From contig QXEO01000234.1 in assembly GCA_007115705.1 (NCBI GenBank), positions 2,027,375 through 2,091,374 on the forward strand: a stretch of 64,000 bases of DNA. The letters run 5' to 3'. The position numbers and the translations under genes are program-made. This DNA comes from Dactylis glomerata. Lineage: Eukaryota > Streptophyta > Magnoliopsida > Poales > Poaceae. Shown here one piece after another: positions 26,190-35,309 of this stretch. The notes beneath the pieces were generated by a model. The model was not told the origin of the DNA. It ran no database searches and saw only the letters and a program-made list of their open reading frames with translations. Every line of letters begins with the position of its first letter. The first letter of the stretch is position 1.

Positions 26190-27171
26190 GTAGCCCCTGA
26201 GATTCTACCAGAATTGCAGATTCGGGTTGAATCTCTAATCTTTATATCTTTGACTTGATCAATTCTTCGACTTCTTCTTATCTTCAAATCTTTGACTTGG
26301 TCTTTTGACTTATTTTCATGATAATATTTCATAAGGGGTTTTGATGAACAAGCCTGACATCTCTGACGGATCAAGAGGTCAGTTAACTGCCGGAACAGAT
26401 ACTTGTCACCTACTTCAAATTCAATCCCCTTGGACTTGAATTCGGGATATCGGTCAAATCCACTCTTTTGCCGCATTTAGGACTTACAAAGAATGAATCC
26501 CAGTGATTCTCAGGGTACCCAGTGCGTCCACCAGGATTTTCTTCATGTCGTAGACACGGATACATACCAGCAGAGCGCATCCATGTGCGTATACCAGGCC
26601 GCACAGGACGGATCCCGGGGTCTTACCTTCGTGATAAATCACGGCATTCGAGTTTCATTGCGATAACGCAACTCGAGAATCTTATATCGCAGTCAAATTT
26701 TGACTGAAAATATTCGGGTTTCAACAACCATAAAACTCGCTCCCGATGGGAGTAACACTTCTGCACAATGCTTTAACAAGAAATATCGTCGGGTGCGCGC
26801 TCAGCGCTCCCGATGGGAGTAGCCCCCGAGGCTATAGTCGAAAAAAGACTTTTTCGAGTATAGGCTCAAAATATAATGTGGTCCATCATACTTCAACTCG
26901 AGATACTTTCAATATCTTTGATAATAGTAGCCCCTAAGGCTATAATCGAAAATCCTTCACATATAATCTTGTCTATAAATTTTGTACCTGTCGGCGCCAT
27001 CCTTCTTTTTTCTTATATCATCTTCTTTATGACATCAATGAACACTTCACTCTGTATGAGTGCGAACCGTTTTATGGGCAACACTGTAATTTTCATGATT
27101 TTTGACTGTTAGTGGGCTGCCGTTTCCGCTCTTTGCGCTACGTCTCAGCCCACGATCCTTCTCCCAGAAGG
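26190..27171 (-). other. Noncoding tail of E with three polypurine-tract-like copies
   Basis: The segment lies between the 3' LTR and the promoter of the antisense gene. The polypurine tract beside the LTR (26190) has two further variants, agtagcccccgag near 26817 and agtagcccctaag near 26928, each followed by ggctata and a tcgaaaa motif. No protein-coding signal is seen. Repeated gactt-rich sequence lies near 26240-26310. Confidence 0.65.
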
Positions 27172-27179
27172 TATATAAG
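27172..27179 (+). promoter_or_regulatory. Candidate TATA box of the antisense gene in E
   Basis: tatataag lies 118 bp before the first ATG, followed by a plausible leader rich in ctcc/gccgcc. It points away from the LTR promoter, so the antisense gene would be transcribed on its own. D lacks the corresponding region, so conservation cannot be tested here. Confidence 0.55.
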
Positions 27180-27289
27180 GGGTGTAGTGGGGGATTTTAC
27201 TGTTTACCAGCTCGTTCCCTCCGCCGCCTCCATTGCCGATCTCTTCTCCTCTCTTCGTTCATGCATAGCCCCCAAGCGCGGTGCGATAG

Positions 27290-28607
27290 ATGCGCATGAA
27301 GCACCTAGCCACCAAGAACATCATGGCCAAGAACTCGTCTGCCACCAACTTTGTACGCTCTGCCATCACACCGAAGGAGGTGGAGAAGGCCAGGGCAGAT
27401 GGCCTCATCTCCGCCCAGGATTCCATCAAATTTCCCAGTACTGAGCGGATCCCGCAGCACCCAAGCGGCTATCGGGTAATGTTTCTTGCTTTCCTCCTCC
27501 GCGGTCTTTCTCTTCCTGCCCACAAGTTTCTCCGTGGGCTCCTCTTTGTCTACGGTGTGCAGCTCCACCAGCTCACACCAAACTCCCTTCTTCATATTGC
27601 TTGTTTCGTGACTCTCTGCGAGTCATTCTTGGGCATTGAGCCCCACTTTCTTCTCTGGAGGTCAATCTTTCGGCTTTGCCCCAATGTTTCCCTGGCTAGA
27701 AAGCCTGAATTGGGCGGAGCCATTGTCTCTGTGCGCCCTGAAGTGCAGTACCTCGACTTTTTCTTTGCCGCATCTGTCCAGGGGTGGAGAACCAAATGGT
27801 TCTATATCAAAGATCACAAAGCCTCCCCTGAAGACCAATATGGGTTAGCCCCTTTCGAAGCCTCCAAGGAAGTGAAGAAATTGGCGTCGTGGGATGCGCT
27901 TCCCTTAGATGCGAAGATAGCACAAGTTCTTCCTCTTCTGTCTCGCATTCAAGCTTTGAAAGGAGGCCAAGGAGGAGCTTTGTCGGGTATCCAACTCATG
28001 GCGTTCTTTATACAACGTCGAGTTCAACCCCTGCAGCACTGCCTCACCAAGCTCTGGAATTACTCTGGCTTGGAAGATCCTACTCGCGTCTCTGAAGATT
28101 TGATAGAGAAAAAAGATGTTGACAAGCGAGTTAGGAGCCTTACCAAGCTCACCAAGGATCATGCGGTTGCTGACTTGACCACTGACTACTTCGACTCCGT
28201 GCACCCTTTGCCCGAGGTATGCATCTTTGTGTTCGCTTGTTGTCGAATTTTGTTTGCTTCAACTTACGTTATTCTTTGCCTTTGTACTCTGCTGACTTAT
28301 TTTCTATGCAGGGTCACCAATTCCTTGCTTCGCACCCTCCTCTTCCAGAAGCAGGGCCCCTTCCAGCTGATCTGGCCTCATCTGTATCTGAAGCCCCCGA
28401 GGCTGACGATAATCAGGACGGAGATGATGCTGAAGAGTCGGAAGAGGAAACGAGCTCGTTGACATCGTCTCCCTCCATGCCTACGAAAGATGCTGGTGTC
28501 GACAAGAAAAGGAAGCGAGTCGAAGAATTTGCTTCTTCGAGTTCTGCAGCGGCTGATAAGGCCTCTGTTCCTGCAGAAGATGAGGAGTACTTCGACCTCC
28601 TGGCATC
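27290..28607 (+). CDS. Antisense Transposase_28-type gene of E, exons 1-2
   Basis: The product is a predicted protein of unknown function found as an extra antisense ORF in some Tat-lineage gypsy elements. The Pfam name Transposase_28 (PF04195, putative gypsy-type transposon) is historical and does not demonstrate transposase activity. Exon 1 (27290-28216, ATG at 27290 or 27296) carries the conserved domain at roughly residues 40-180: a Tyr-Arg-Val start, hydrophobic helices, and a Trp-Phe-Tyr-Ile-Lys segment. Exon 2 (28312-28607) is acidic and serine-rich with a Lys-Lys-Arg-Lys-Arg basic patch that could act as a nuclear signal. Introns are GT-AG. The next intron contains the MULE F, so the exons continue at 33837. 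Exon borders are supported by D. The full reading frame appears open. Confidence 0.82.
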
Positions 28608-28681
28608 GTAAGTGTTTTTTATTCGAGTTCTTCAATTACACTTCTTTTGCCTTGTTTCTATCGTGTTACACATAACTTTTT

Positions 28682-28757
28682 GGGATTTCTATTTTCGTGC
28701 CCTCAGGTCGTTAGTTGTACTCAGTTTTCCCCAGCCGCTTAGTTTTTCCTCAGTTTT
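28682..28757 (+). repeat. Left terminal inverted repeat of F
   Basis: It begins GGGATTTCTATTTTCGTGCC and contains tactcagttttcccc. Its reverse complement is at 33740-33815 with four mismatches. Weaker similarity continues inward to about 28850 (gaccgtt, gctgac, tggggcc). Confidence 0.92.
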
Positions 28758-29329
28758 CCCCTCGCTCTAGTTTGAAACCCCTCGCAGACGCTCGGACGGG
28801 AGGGTTGCCGTTTAGTTGACCGTTCCGTGCTGACGTGTGGGGCCGCGTCGTGTGGGGCCGCGTCGCGTGGGGCTGGTAGAACGGGACCGCGTGGGACAGG
28901 ACGAGACCGCGTTTGGTTGTACGTGAGAGCTCGGTTTTGTCTCTCTCGGCCCAAATTGGCATTTTTCAGAGCGCCTTTTTCCCCTCTCTCTCTCTGTAAC
29001 AGTTCTCTCTCTTTTCACCAAATTAGTATCAAATCTAGAGAAGCTTCTATTTCTATCTTTCTTCAATGATTGTTGCCTTTTGGCCCTCGTTTTTTGCCCA
29101 ATATGGTAACAAATCTAGTAGCAAATCTAGAAGCAAGTATAGGATAGGATAAATTCACAGCAGCATAATAAATCTAGAAAACTAAGTATAATACATAAAC
29201 TGCATACAGCAGCCAAAAGCAGCCAATAACGATGTTAATGTTCACGACAAACTAAGCTGAAAATAATACAAGACGCAATGTATGCCCAACATGAAGATTA
29301 GGATAGCCCATGATGGATGAATCTGTTCT
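28758..29329. other. Subterminal and 3' flank of the DUF295 gene in F
   Basis: GC-rich subterminal DNA with a direct repeat of gtgtggggccgcgtcg near 28834-28866 gives way after 29090 to AT-rich DNA with several aaatctaga repeats (29111-29180). No gene is seen; it is probably the terminator region of the minus-strand gene. Confidence 0.5.
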
Positions 29330-30699
29330 TCATTCATCATATATATCTTCGTCGCTCCCTATTCTGGTCCGAATGAAATATTCATTGAACTCCTTCCGTC
29401 TGCAGTGTGCAGCCAATACATCCTCCAAACGGTATGGCCTTTGTTCATATTTCAGACCGTACCTTCCTAATCTATCCACACGTAGTGGCCACTCATCCCA
29501 GGCGTTCATATCATCAAAGTACTCTCTGATATAACCCATATCCGTGTAGTAGATGCAGCCAGGTCGAAGTGTCGGGTGCACTCTGGTGTCGACGGAGATA
29601 CACCAGACATGATGGACGAAGAAGGCACGACTGCCAATGTTATTGACGGCATGGAGAGAGCGGCTCTCAGTGTCCACACGGTACACCAATGTTTGACCTT
29701 CATCCAAACGACCGCCCAACAACACAAGCAGCAGATCACCATCCGACTCCACAAGGTAGAACTTGTCATTTCCAAGTTCTGGAAATGAAAAAAGTGTCTC
29801 CATGTTGACATTGCTCGCACCCTGCTCCAACTGGACATTGTTGGTGCACACTAATGTTCCGAACTCCAAATTGTGGTAAAGACAAGGTAGAGCTAGTGCA
29901 TAGAATTCACCATTGAACGTGGTAATGCAACGCATAGAATGGTGCTCGATCGTAAATCTTCCTTCTCCCCAATCTTCATATATACCCTTAGTTGGAGTGC
30001 TCTCATCGACCCAAGCAATTTCCGCCGGGTAATATGTGGAAACGAAGAGCATAGCCGGGGACTTCATTACAGCGATTGACTGCACAATCATAGATGGCAT
30101 CTGCGCCTCAAACGTAGCGTTCAATGTCTTTGTGAGTGGGTTCAGAAGCCGCATCTTGTGCGGCTGGTTCCTCTGGCCAAGCACGATGACGCCACGGTAA
30201 AAGCCGACGAAGTAGTATCTAAAAGGGAGTTGATGAAGATAACATTCAGCACTAAGATGTTTACGATTGAAAATAAAAATAGATTAACTCTATAGATATG
30301 GAGGAATTTGAACCTTGCATGAACTTCCGTTAGATCGATGGTGACGTAGCGGGATGTGCAAAGGTTGAGGAAGGAGAACTCAGCGGCGCGTGGAAGGGCG
30401 TGTTCTACCATGATCCATTCGTGCAGGTGCACGTCGGGCTCAGGTAGATCTGAGCGCCAATTTGTACAAACTTGCCTCAAAGCAGCGTAGGTGTCCACGT
30501 ACTCCTCGTTCGCCAGTAAGCAGGTGCCGATCTTGTGAAGTGGTCCGTCAGCCCTGAGAGAGGCCCAGTTCACAGAGGCGCCGCGTCTGGATGCGCCGCC
30601 CTCGGAGGCGACGGGCTCGGCGGCGACGGGCTCGGATGCGACGGGCTCGGAGGCGACGGGCTCGGGGGCGTAGGCCGCCGACGCATTCTTCTTCTCCAT
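29330..30699 (-). CDS. DUF295 (KIB1-4 beta-propeller) / F-box-like protein, captured in F
   Basis: Two exons: 30699-30314 and 30218-29330, with a 95-bp GT-AG intron (30313-30219). They join to 424 codons with no internal stop. Residues 1-30 hold an acidic Glu-Pro-Val-Ala-Ser repeat. Residues about 45-85 resemble an F-box, ending Leu-Arg-Gln-Val-Cys-Thr-Asn-Trp-Arg-Ser, a typical plant signature. The rest is a DUF295-type beta-propeller with the usual Arg-Leu-Leu-Asn-Pro-Leu-Thr segment. F-box/DUF295 proteins usually act as substrate adaptors in SCF ubiquitin ligases; substrate unknown. The ATG has the basic start MEKKN. The intron shows the gene was taken from genomic DNA rather than from mRNA. 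It may be a functional transduplicate or a recent, still unbroken copy. Confidence 0.82.
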
Positions 30700-31656
30700 C
30701 GCCGGCAGGGGAGCGCGCGTAGGGCGGCTGGGGTTTTTTGGAGAAGGTGATGGGACGTGAGAGGCGTGGTTGCGTGTGTGTCAGAGGGAGGGAGAGAGGG
30801 GCTCTGTACTGGCAAAGTGACGGTTCGTCTCAGTAGTTGACGTTTTAGTCTCAACACGCGCACCGCGCGGCTAACCGCTGCTCACCGCGACACGCGTCCG
30901 TGGGACTGCACGTCAGCACCGTTACGTGTACTCAGTTCTACCCTCGAGTCTTACACTGGAAAAATATCTGTACTCAGTTTTCCCCTCGAGTACTAATACT
31001 GGCTAGTGCAATATACTCAGTTCTACCCTCAAGTGGCTGGTCAATAGAGAGTCAACAGATGGGATTAAGCTATCTAATTGACTCATTTCATTCGCAAAAA
31101 AATTCAAAAAGATAAAATCATTGTGCCTCCTACTCATGCGCAAAATAAAATCATAACAATCATATATAAATCAAGTTTTCACACAAATGGCCACTTCTGA
31201 AATCACTAGTAGCTATGAAGGTTCATGGCTTTCCACTCAAACCCCTTCTCAAAACATCTATACCCAAAACATAGTTTGTCTGAATGAGGCCATAATTTTT
31301 ACACTCATGTATATTTGAATTGCTAATACTTTGAGGTAGGCCAACCTGGGTTTCATTGTACAAAACATGTGTTTTTCTTTTTCTAAATCTCTTATTTGAA
31401 TTCCTTAGCCTGTTTACTATTTACTTGCCCTTGTATCCTTGATACTACTCAGTTTTACCCTCTCCCTTCTCACAGAAGCCCAAACTTGGCCTGATTGGTC
31501 GAGCTGTTGTCACACGGATCGTGTCCACCTACCGTCGATCCTATGATCTAACGGGCAGGATCGTGCCACCCTCTCTCTATCTGTCGGTGGCAAACTACTA
31601 CCCCTCTATGTATGCTAAATAACGAGTTGGCCACCGGATTCAACAAGTTTGGTAAT
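30700..31656. other. Region between the two F genes with repeated TIR-like motif
   Basis: The block upstream of the DUF295 start holds three tandem copies of tactcagtt(c/t)t(a/c)ccctc at about 30928, 30973 and 31018, and another near 31447. The same motif is in both terminal repeats of F. The remainder is AT-rich without coding signal. Confidence 0.6.
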
Positions 31657-32046
31657 CACGAATTTCCACTTCTTGTAGGCATTACTTTTCACGGTAAAAT
31701 GATAAACTATCACGAATTTCCATTTAGGCATTACTTTTCACGGTAAAATAATAAACTATCACGAATTTCCTTTAGGCATTACTTTTCACGGTGAAATGAT
31801 AAACTATCACGAATTTCCTTTAGGCATTACTTTTCACGGTAAAATAATAAACTATCACGAATTTCCTTTAGGCATTACTTTTCACGGTGAAATGATAAAC
31901 TATCACGAATTTCCTTTAGGCATTACTTTTCACGGTAAAATAATAAACTATCACGAATTTCCTTTAGGCATTACTTTTCACGGTGAAATGATAAACTATC
32001 ACGAATTTCCTTTAGGCATTACTTTTCACGGTGAAATAATAAACTT
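31657..32046 (+). repeat. 48-bp tandem array in F, eight units with alternating variants
   Basis: Eight units of the form cacgaatttcctttaggcat..., 48 bp each except the longer first two, are joined head to tail. Units 2-7 alternate between ggtaaaataa and ggtgaaatga, giving a 96-bp dimer period. As 48 is a multiple of three, a repetitive ORF spans the array, but it has no match to a protein I know and begins mid-unit. The array ends 80 bp before the TATA box of the B3 gene. Confidence 0.9.
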
Positions 32047-32125
32047 TTTTGTTGAGATATAAACACCCACAACGGTCATCTCCTCCTTAATTTATTATGT
32101 AACCCCACAACGGTCATCTCGCCCT

Positions 32126-32131
32126 TATAAA
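32126..32131 (+). promoter_or_regulatory. TATA box of the B3-domain gene
   Basis: tataaa is 98 bp upstream of the ATG at 32229, a normal spacing for a plant promoter. It follows a duplicated phrase, acccccacaacggtcatctc-like (about 32066 and 32102). Confidence 0.6.
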
Positions 32132-32228
32132 CCCCCACCTCGGCCATCCCTCATGTCAATAGGATCTGCCTCTATCTTCTTCGTTTCTGCCTCTCTCTTC
32201 TTCGTTCACATACACTTGATCCATTGCC

Positions 32229-32816
32229 ATGGCTTCCACGTCTCGGACGCCGACTGGAAGGGGAAGGGGAAGGGGAAGGGGCGGCCTGGGTGGTGGATCA
32301 TCATCATTGCCACCACCACCGTCAACACTGCCATTGATCATAGAGGAGTTCTTAATCGTCATCTATGAAGACCCTTTGGCCAAGAAGGTACGTACGCGTT
32401 CCCACATATATGATGCATGTGATTAATTATGTGCATGTTCCAAAAAGCCTTTAATTTCAAACGATCGGCACTCGATCTCTTTGCAGGCACTCCCACAAAA
32501 GTTTGCGGACTATCTTGACGGCCAGGAGCCCGCAAAGGTGTATCTGCGAGCAGCTGACTGCGGTCCTCGTCTCTGGACCGTGGAGGTCCTATTTGACGGA
32601 CAAGGCCGGATGTACCTCGACAAGGGCTGGGAGAATTTCGCCATCGCGCACGGTGTGGATTTCGGCTACATCCTACACTTCAAATATGAAGGCGATGATG
32701 TGCTCACAGTGAAGGTGTTCGACGTAACATTGTGCAGGAAGTACTACTACACGGACGACGAAGATACTGACGATGAAAGCGACGACGACGTGAAGCCATG
32801 CATCCATCCCCTTTAG
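32229..32816 (+). CDS. Small B3 DNA-binding-domain protein, captured in F
   Basis: B3 proteins are plant-specific transcription factors that bind DNA in the nucleus. Exon 1 is 32229-32387 and exon 2 is 32487-32816, with a GT-AG intron between (gtacgt...tttgcag). The joined frame has 162 codons. The ATG is in a strong context (gccatggct). Residues 10-20 are an Arg-Gly repeat encoded by a ggaagggg microsatellite. A single B3 domain occupies about residues 40-140, with the hallmark Leu-Pro-x-Lys-Phe near its start, a central Trp-x-Val and the Gly-Trp-x-x-Phe segment near its middle. The C-terminus is an acidic Asp/Glu run. It resembles REM-type single-B3 proteins. The frame is intact; whether it is expressed is unknown. 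Confidence 0.85.
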
Positions 32817-33739
32817 ATAAGGGGATTATGACCAAGAATATATATGTAGCTTCATATGCATCGATTTAGAGATCTAGCTATTTTCTATATATTATGCATG
32901 TAAAAATAATAGGGAATCGCAATTTCCACCATGATTCGAGCACCACAGCCTCCAAACGATGCCGATGCCGATATCGGCATGGTTAGAACGGCTATGCATG
33001 CTCGCCGCCACTGCTAGGTCACCGTCGGGATGCACCCTCAATCCCGTCCCCTCATCCGATCACTGACACACCAGAGATACCGCCGAGGCCAATGACGAAC
33101 GTACATGCTGATGCCAATGTCGAACATGCACGCCGCTGTGGGCACGGCCACGTCGCCCCGCTATGCTGGACGCCACAGACCACCGCGAGTTCTTTCCCTT
33201 CGCCACCACACTCCCCTAGCACCTATCTATACACGCTAGAAAGGAGAGACACTAATTTTCTCTATATTGCTCGCGTTCGTGTCCGACACCGTCAGTCAAA
33301 GTGTTGAGGTCGTCGTCGATGTCCTCGACCATTTCTTCTCTTCTTTGCATGGTTAAACGCGTCTAGTTCATATCTATCTAATGTGTCTGGTCTCGCCTCA
33401 TGCAGTTCTTCGTGGACGTCGATCTCATCTCGGCACCCCGCAGGCCACCTCCTCCGTGCCATCGCTGTAGAGCTCCGTTTAAAAATCTATTCCTACCCGT
33501 GTATTGCACCTTGTATCAGCGTCATGGCCCCACTTGTCATTCGATATACCGAAGCCCCACTCGTCCGCGTTTTGGTCAGGGATACGGCGATGCTTACGGT
33601 CAAACAAAGATGCATGCTCTGACGTGTCTTTGCGGGCTCTACGTGGCCCCACTAGTCAGCAGTTAACGGTCAAAGGTGTTCAACCGTCGGGCAACCGGCC
33701 GTTCCAGCACCGGTGATGGTTTCAGCCAAGGGCTTGGAC
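32817..33739. other. Right arm of F between the B3 gene and the terminal repeat
   Basis: The first 120 bp is AT-rich, plausibly the 3' UTR of the B3 gene. The rest is GC-rich and contains a short gccgatatcggc palindrome near 32968. I see no credible gene; overlapping short frames lack familiar motifs. Confidence 0.5.
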
Positions 33740-33815
33740 AAAACTGAGGAAAAACTAAGGAGCTGGGGAAAACTGAGTACAACTAAGGACCCGAGGGCAC
33801 GAAAATAGAAATCCC
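33740..33815 (-). repeat. Right terminal inverted repeat of F
   Basis: Reverse complement of 28682-28757 with four mismatches, followed directly by the second TAACTTTTT duplication copy (33816-33824). Confidence 0.92.
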
Positions 33816-33836
33816 TAACTTTTTTGCTTCATGTAG

Positions 33837-35131
33837 AGATGATGAAGAGCCGCCAAAAGCTGCTACAGCTATTCCTTCAATTCCCCCTGCAGTTGATGAT
33901 GAGGCCCCTGCCCAAGTAATTGCGCCTAGGGTTACCAGGGCCTCTGTAAAAAAGGTTCCTGCGCCCCAAAACCTCAAGCGCTTGAAGAAGGCCAAAGAAC
34001 CCAATGCCTCTCTGGAAGCCCATGAATCCTCGGCTTCCCCCCATGATGTAAGCAATTTTTCCTGTTTTGTTTCCCTTGCATACACTTGTGCTTCTTACAC
34101 ACTCTTTCTCTTCAGGCGTTATTGGAGAGATTCGTCGTCTTGGGCACCGAATGTGCTGAGTACCTAAAGGTTGCGAAAGCTTCCGAAGGTATGTTCTATA
34201 TCCAGTCGTGGTTTTTCTTCCACGCTTATCTTTTGCTGTTTATCTGACTTCCTTTCTTCTTCCACTGTAGCTGCTCTAGCAACAGCCAATGCCCGAATCA
34301 CATCATTGGAGGCTGAGCTTAGTGCCTCGCAGAAGGCATATGATGTTGCGGCCGCTGCCAAAGCAAGCGCTGAGAAGTCACAGAAATCGGCGCTTGGTAA
34401 GGCGAAAAAGGCTGAAAAAGCTTTGGCCGATGCCAACAGGGAGCATGCCCAGCGAGAGCAGGCCGTATTGGAGCGCCTTCACACAATGTCTACCTCTGCT
34501 GAAAGTAAGTGTTTCGTCTTGCCTTCTATTTCGACTTCTTGCTATATTGATCTTTGCTAATTCCTTCCTTTACTTTTCCCTTTGTCGCGCAGGATTTACC
34601 AAGGTGTCTTCTTCATCTTTGCCATCGGGCGATGATCCTTTGCTGACCATGGTTAACCTACTCGAGGCAAACTGGATATCTATCCAGGAGACTTTTGAGT
34701 TGGTTAGTCGCGTTCTATCGCAGTTGTTTGTCGGATTGTGGCCAAAGAAGAAGGCAGAAGTTCCGAAGGATAACTTGGAGAATCTTGCCAAGTCCTTCAA
34801 TACAATTGAGGACCCGATCCTCCAGCTGAAGGGGCTCTCTCTGAAGCGTGGCGCTGAGGGTGCCATTGCACTTTCTTTTGCTCACGGCGCGGACTTCGAC
34901 TGGGAGAAGGTGAGCCCTTCCCATGGCCGCACCCGCGATGAGATAAAGGTTTTCATCGAGAAGGCGAAGAAGTTGGCACCTGCACTGGCGGCAATTATTT
35001 CTCCTTCTGCAGCCTCCACGGCATCTACTACACCGGCTCCAACGATGGAAGAGCCTGCAGCTCCATCGACTTCTGGCGACGTATTTGCCATGCCCTCTTC
35101 TGCCACAAAGCAAAATGCTGAGGTGGCGTAG
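33837..35131 (+). CDS. Antisense Transposase_28-type gene of E, exons 3-6
   Basis: This continues 27290-28607 past F. Exons are 33837-34047, 34116-34188, 34271-34504 and 34593-35131, all with GT-AG introns whose positions agree with D. Exon 5 encodes a long Ala/Lys/Glu-rich heptad-like helix, probably a coiled coil. Exon 6 starts with a hydrophobic segment, contains Trp-Ile-Ser-Ile-Gln-Glu, and ends in a Thr/Ser/Ala/Pro-rich tail. The stop after Asn-Ala-Glu-Val-Ala is identical in D. Two copies sharing all junctions make this gene model firm although the function is unknown. Confidence 0.82.
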
Positions 35132-35309
35132 ACTTCGGCTCCTCTGTAGCTTTCAATTTCTTCTTTTGAATGTAACAACCTTTAGTCGCGTGCAACCCGA
35201 GAACTTTAGCCAAAGGGTTTTGCACTTATGTAAATATATTTTCTTCATATGAAATCTTGTGTTGCCTCGCTGAAATGTTTCTTCTTCATTTTCTTTTGAC
35301 TTCCAGTCG

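Larger units (their letters stand above)
28682..33815. mobile_element. Mutator-like DNA transposon F carrying two gene-like units
   Basis: The 5,134-bp element has terminal inverted repeats of 76 bp (28682-28757 and 33740-33815), which differ at four positions by eye. It is bordered by a perfect 9-bp duplication TAACTTTTT (28673-28681 and 33816-33824), diagnostic of the Mutator superfamily. No mudrA transposase is encoded, so it is non-autonomous. It carries a DUF295/F-box-like gene (minus) and a B3-domain gene (plus) with introns, plus a 48-bp tandem array, resembling a Pack-MULE. It landed in the second intron of E's antisense gene, a site where splicing could in principle remove it. Confidence 0.9.

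Noticed and set aside
26989..27000. Second primer-binding-site-like ggcgcc motif in the tail of E
   Set aside because: Only a short core matches, no LTR end adjoins it and D cannot confirm it.
28750..29069. Short ORFs on both strands at the left end of F
   Set aside because: They arise in GC-rich subterminal DNA with direct repeats and resemble no transposase.
31657..32046. CRISPR-like array
   Set aside because: Units are contiguous tandem copies without unique spacers, and the DNA is plant nuclear.
31796..32062. Repetitive ORF over the 48-bp array as a protein gene
   Set aside because: It starts and ends within the array, has only the repeat itself and no supporting context.
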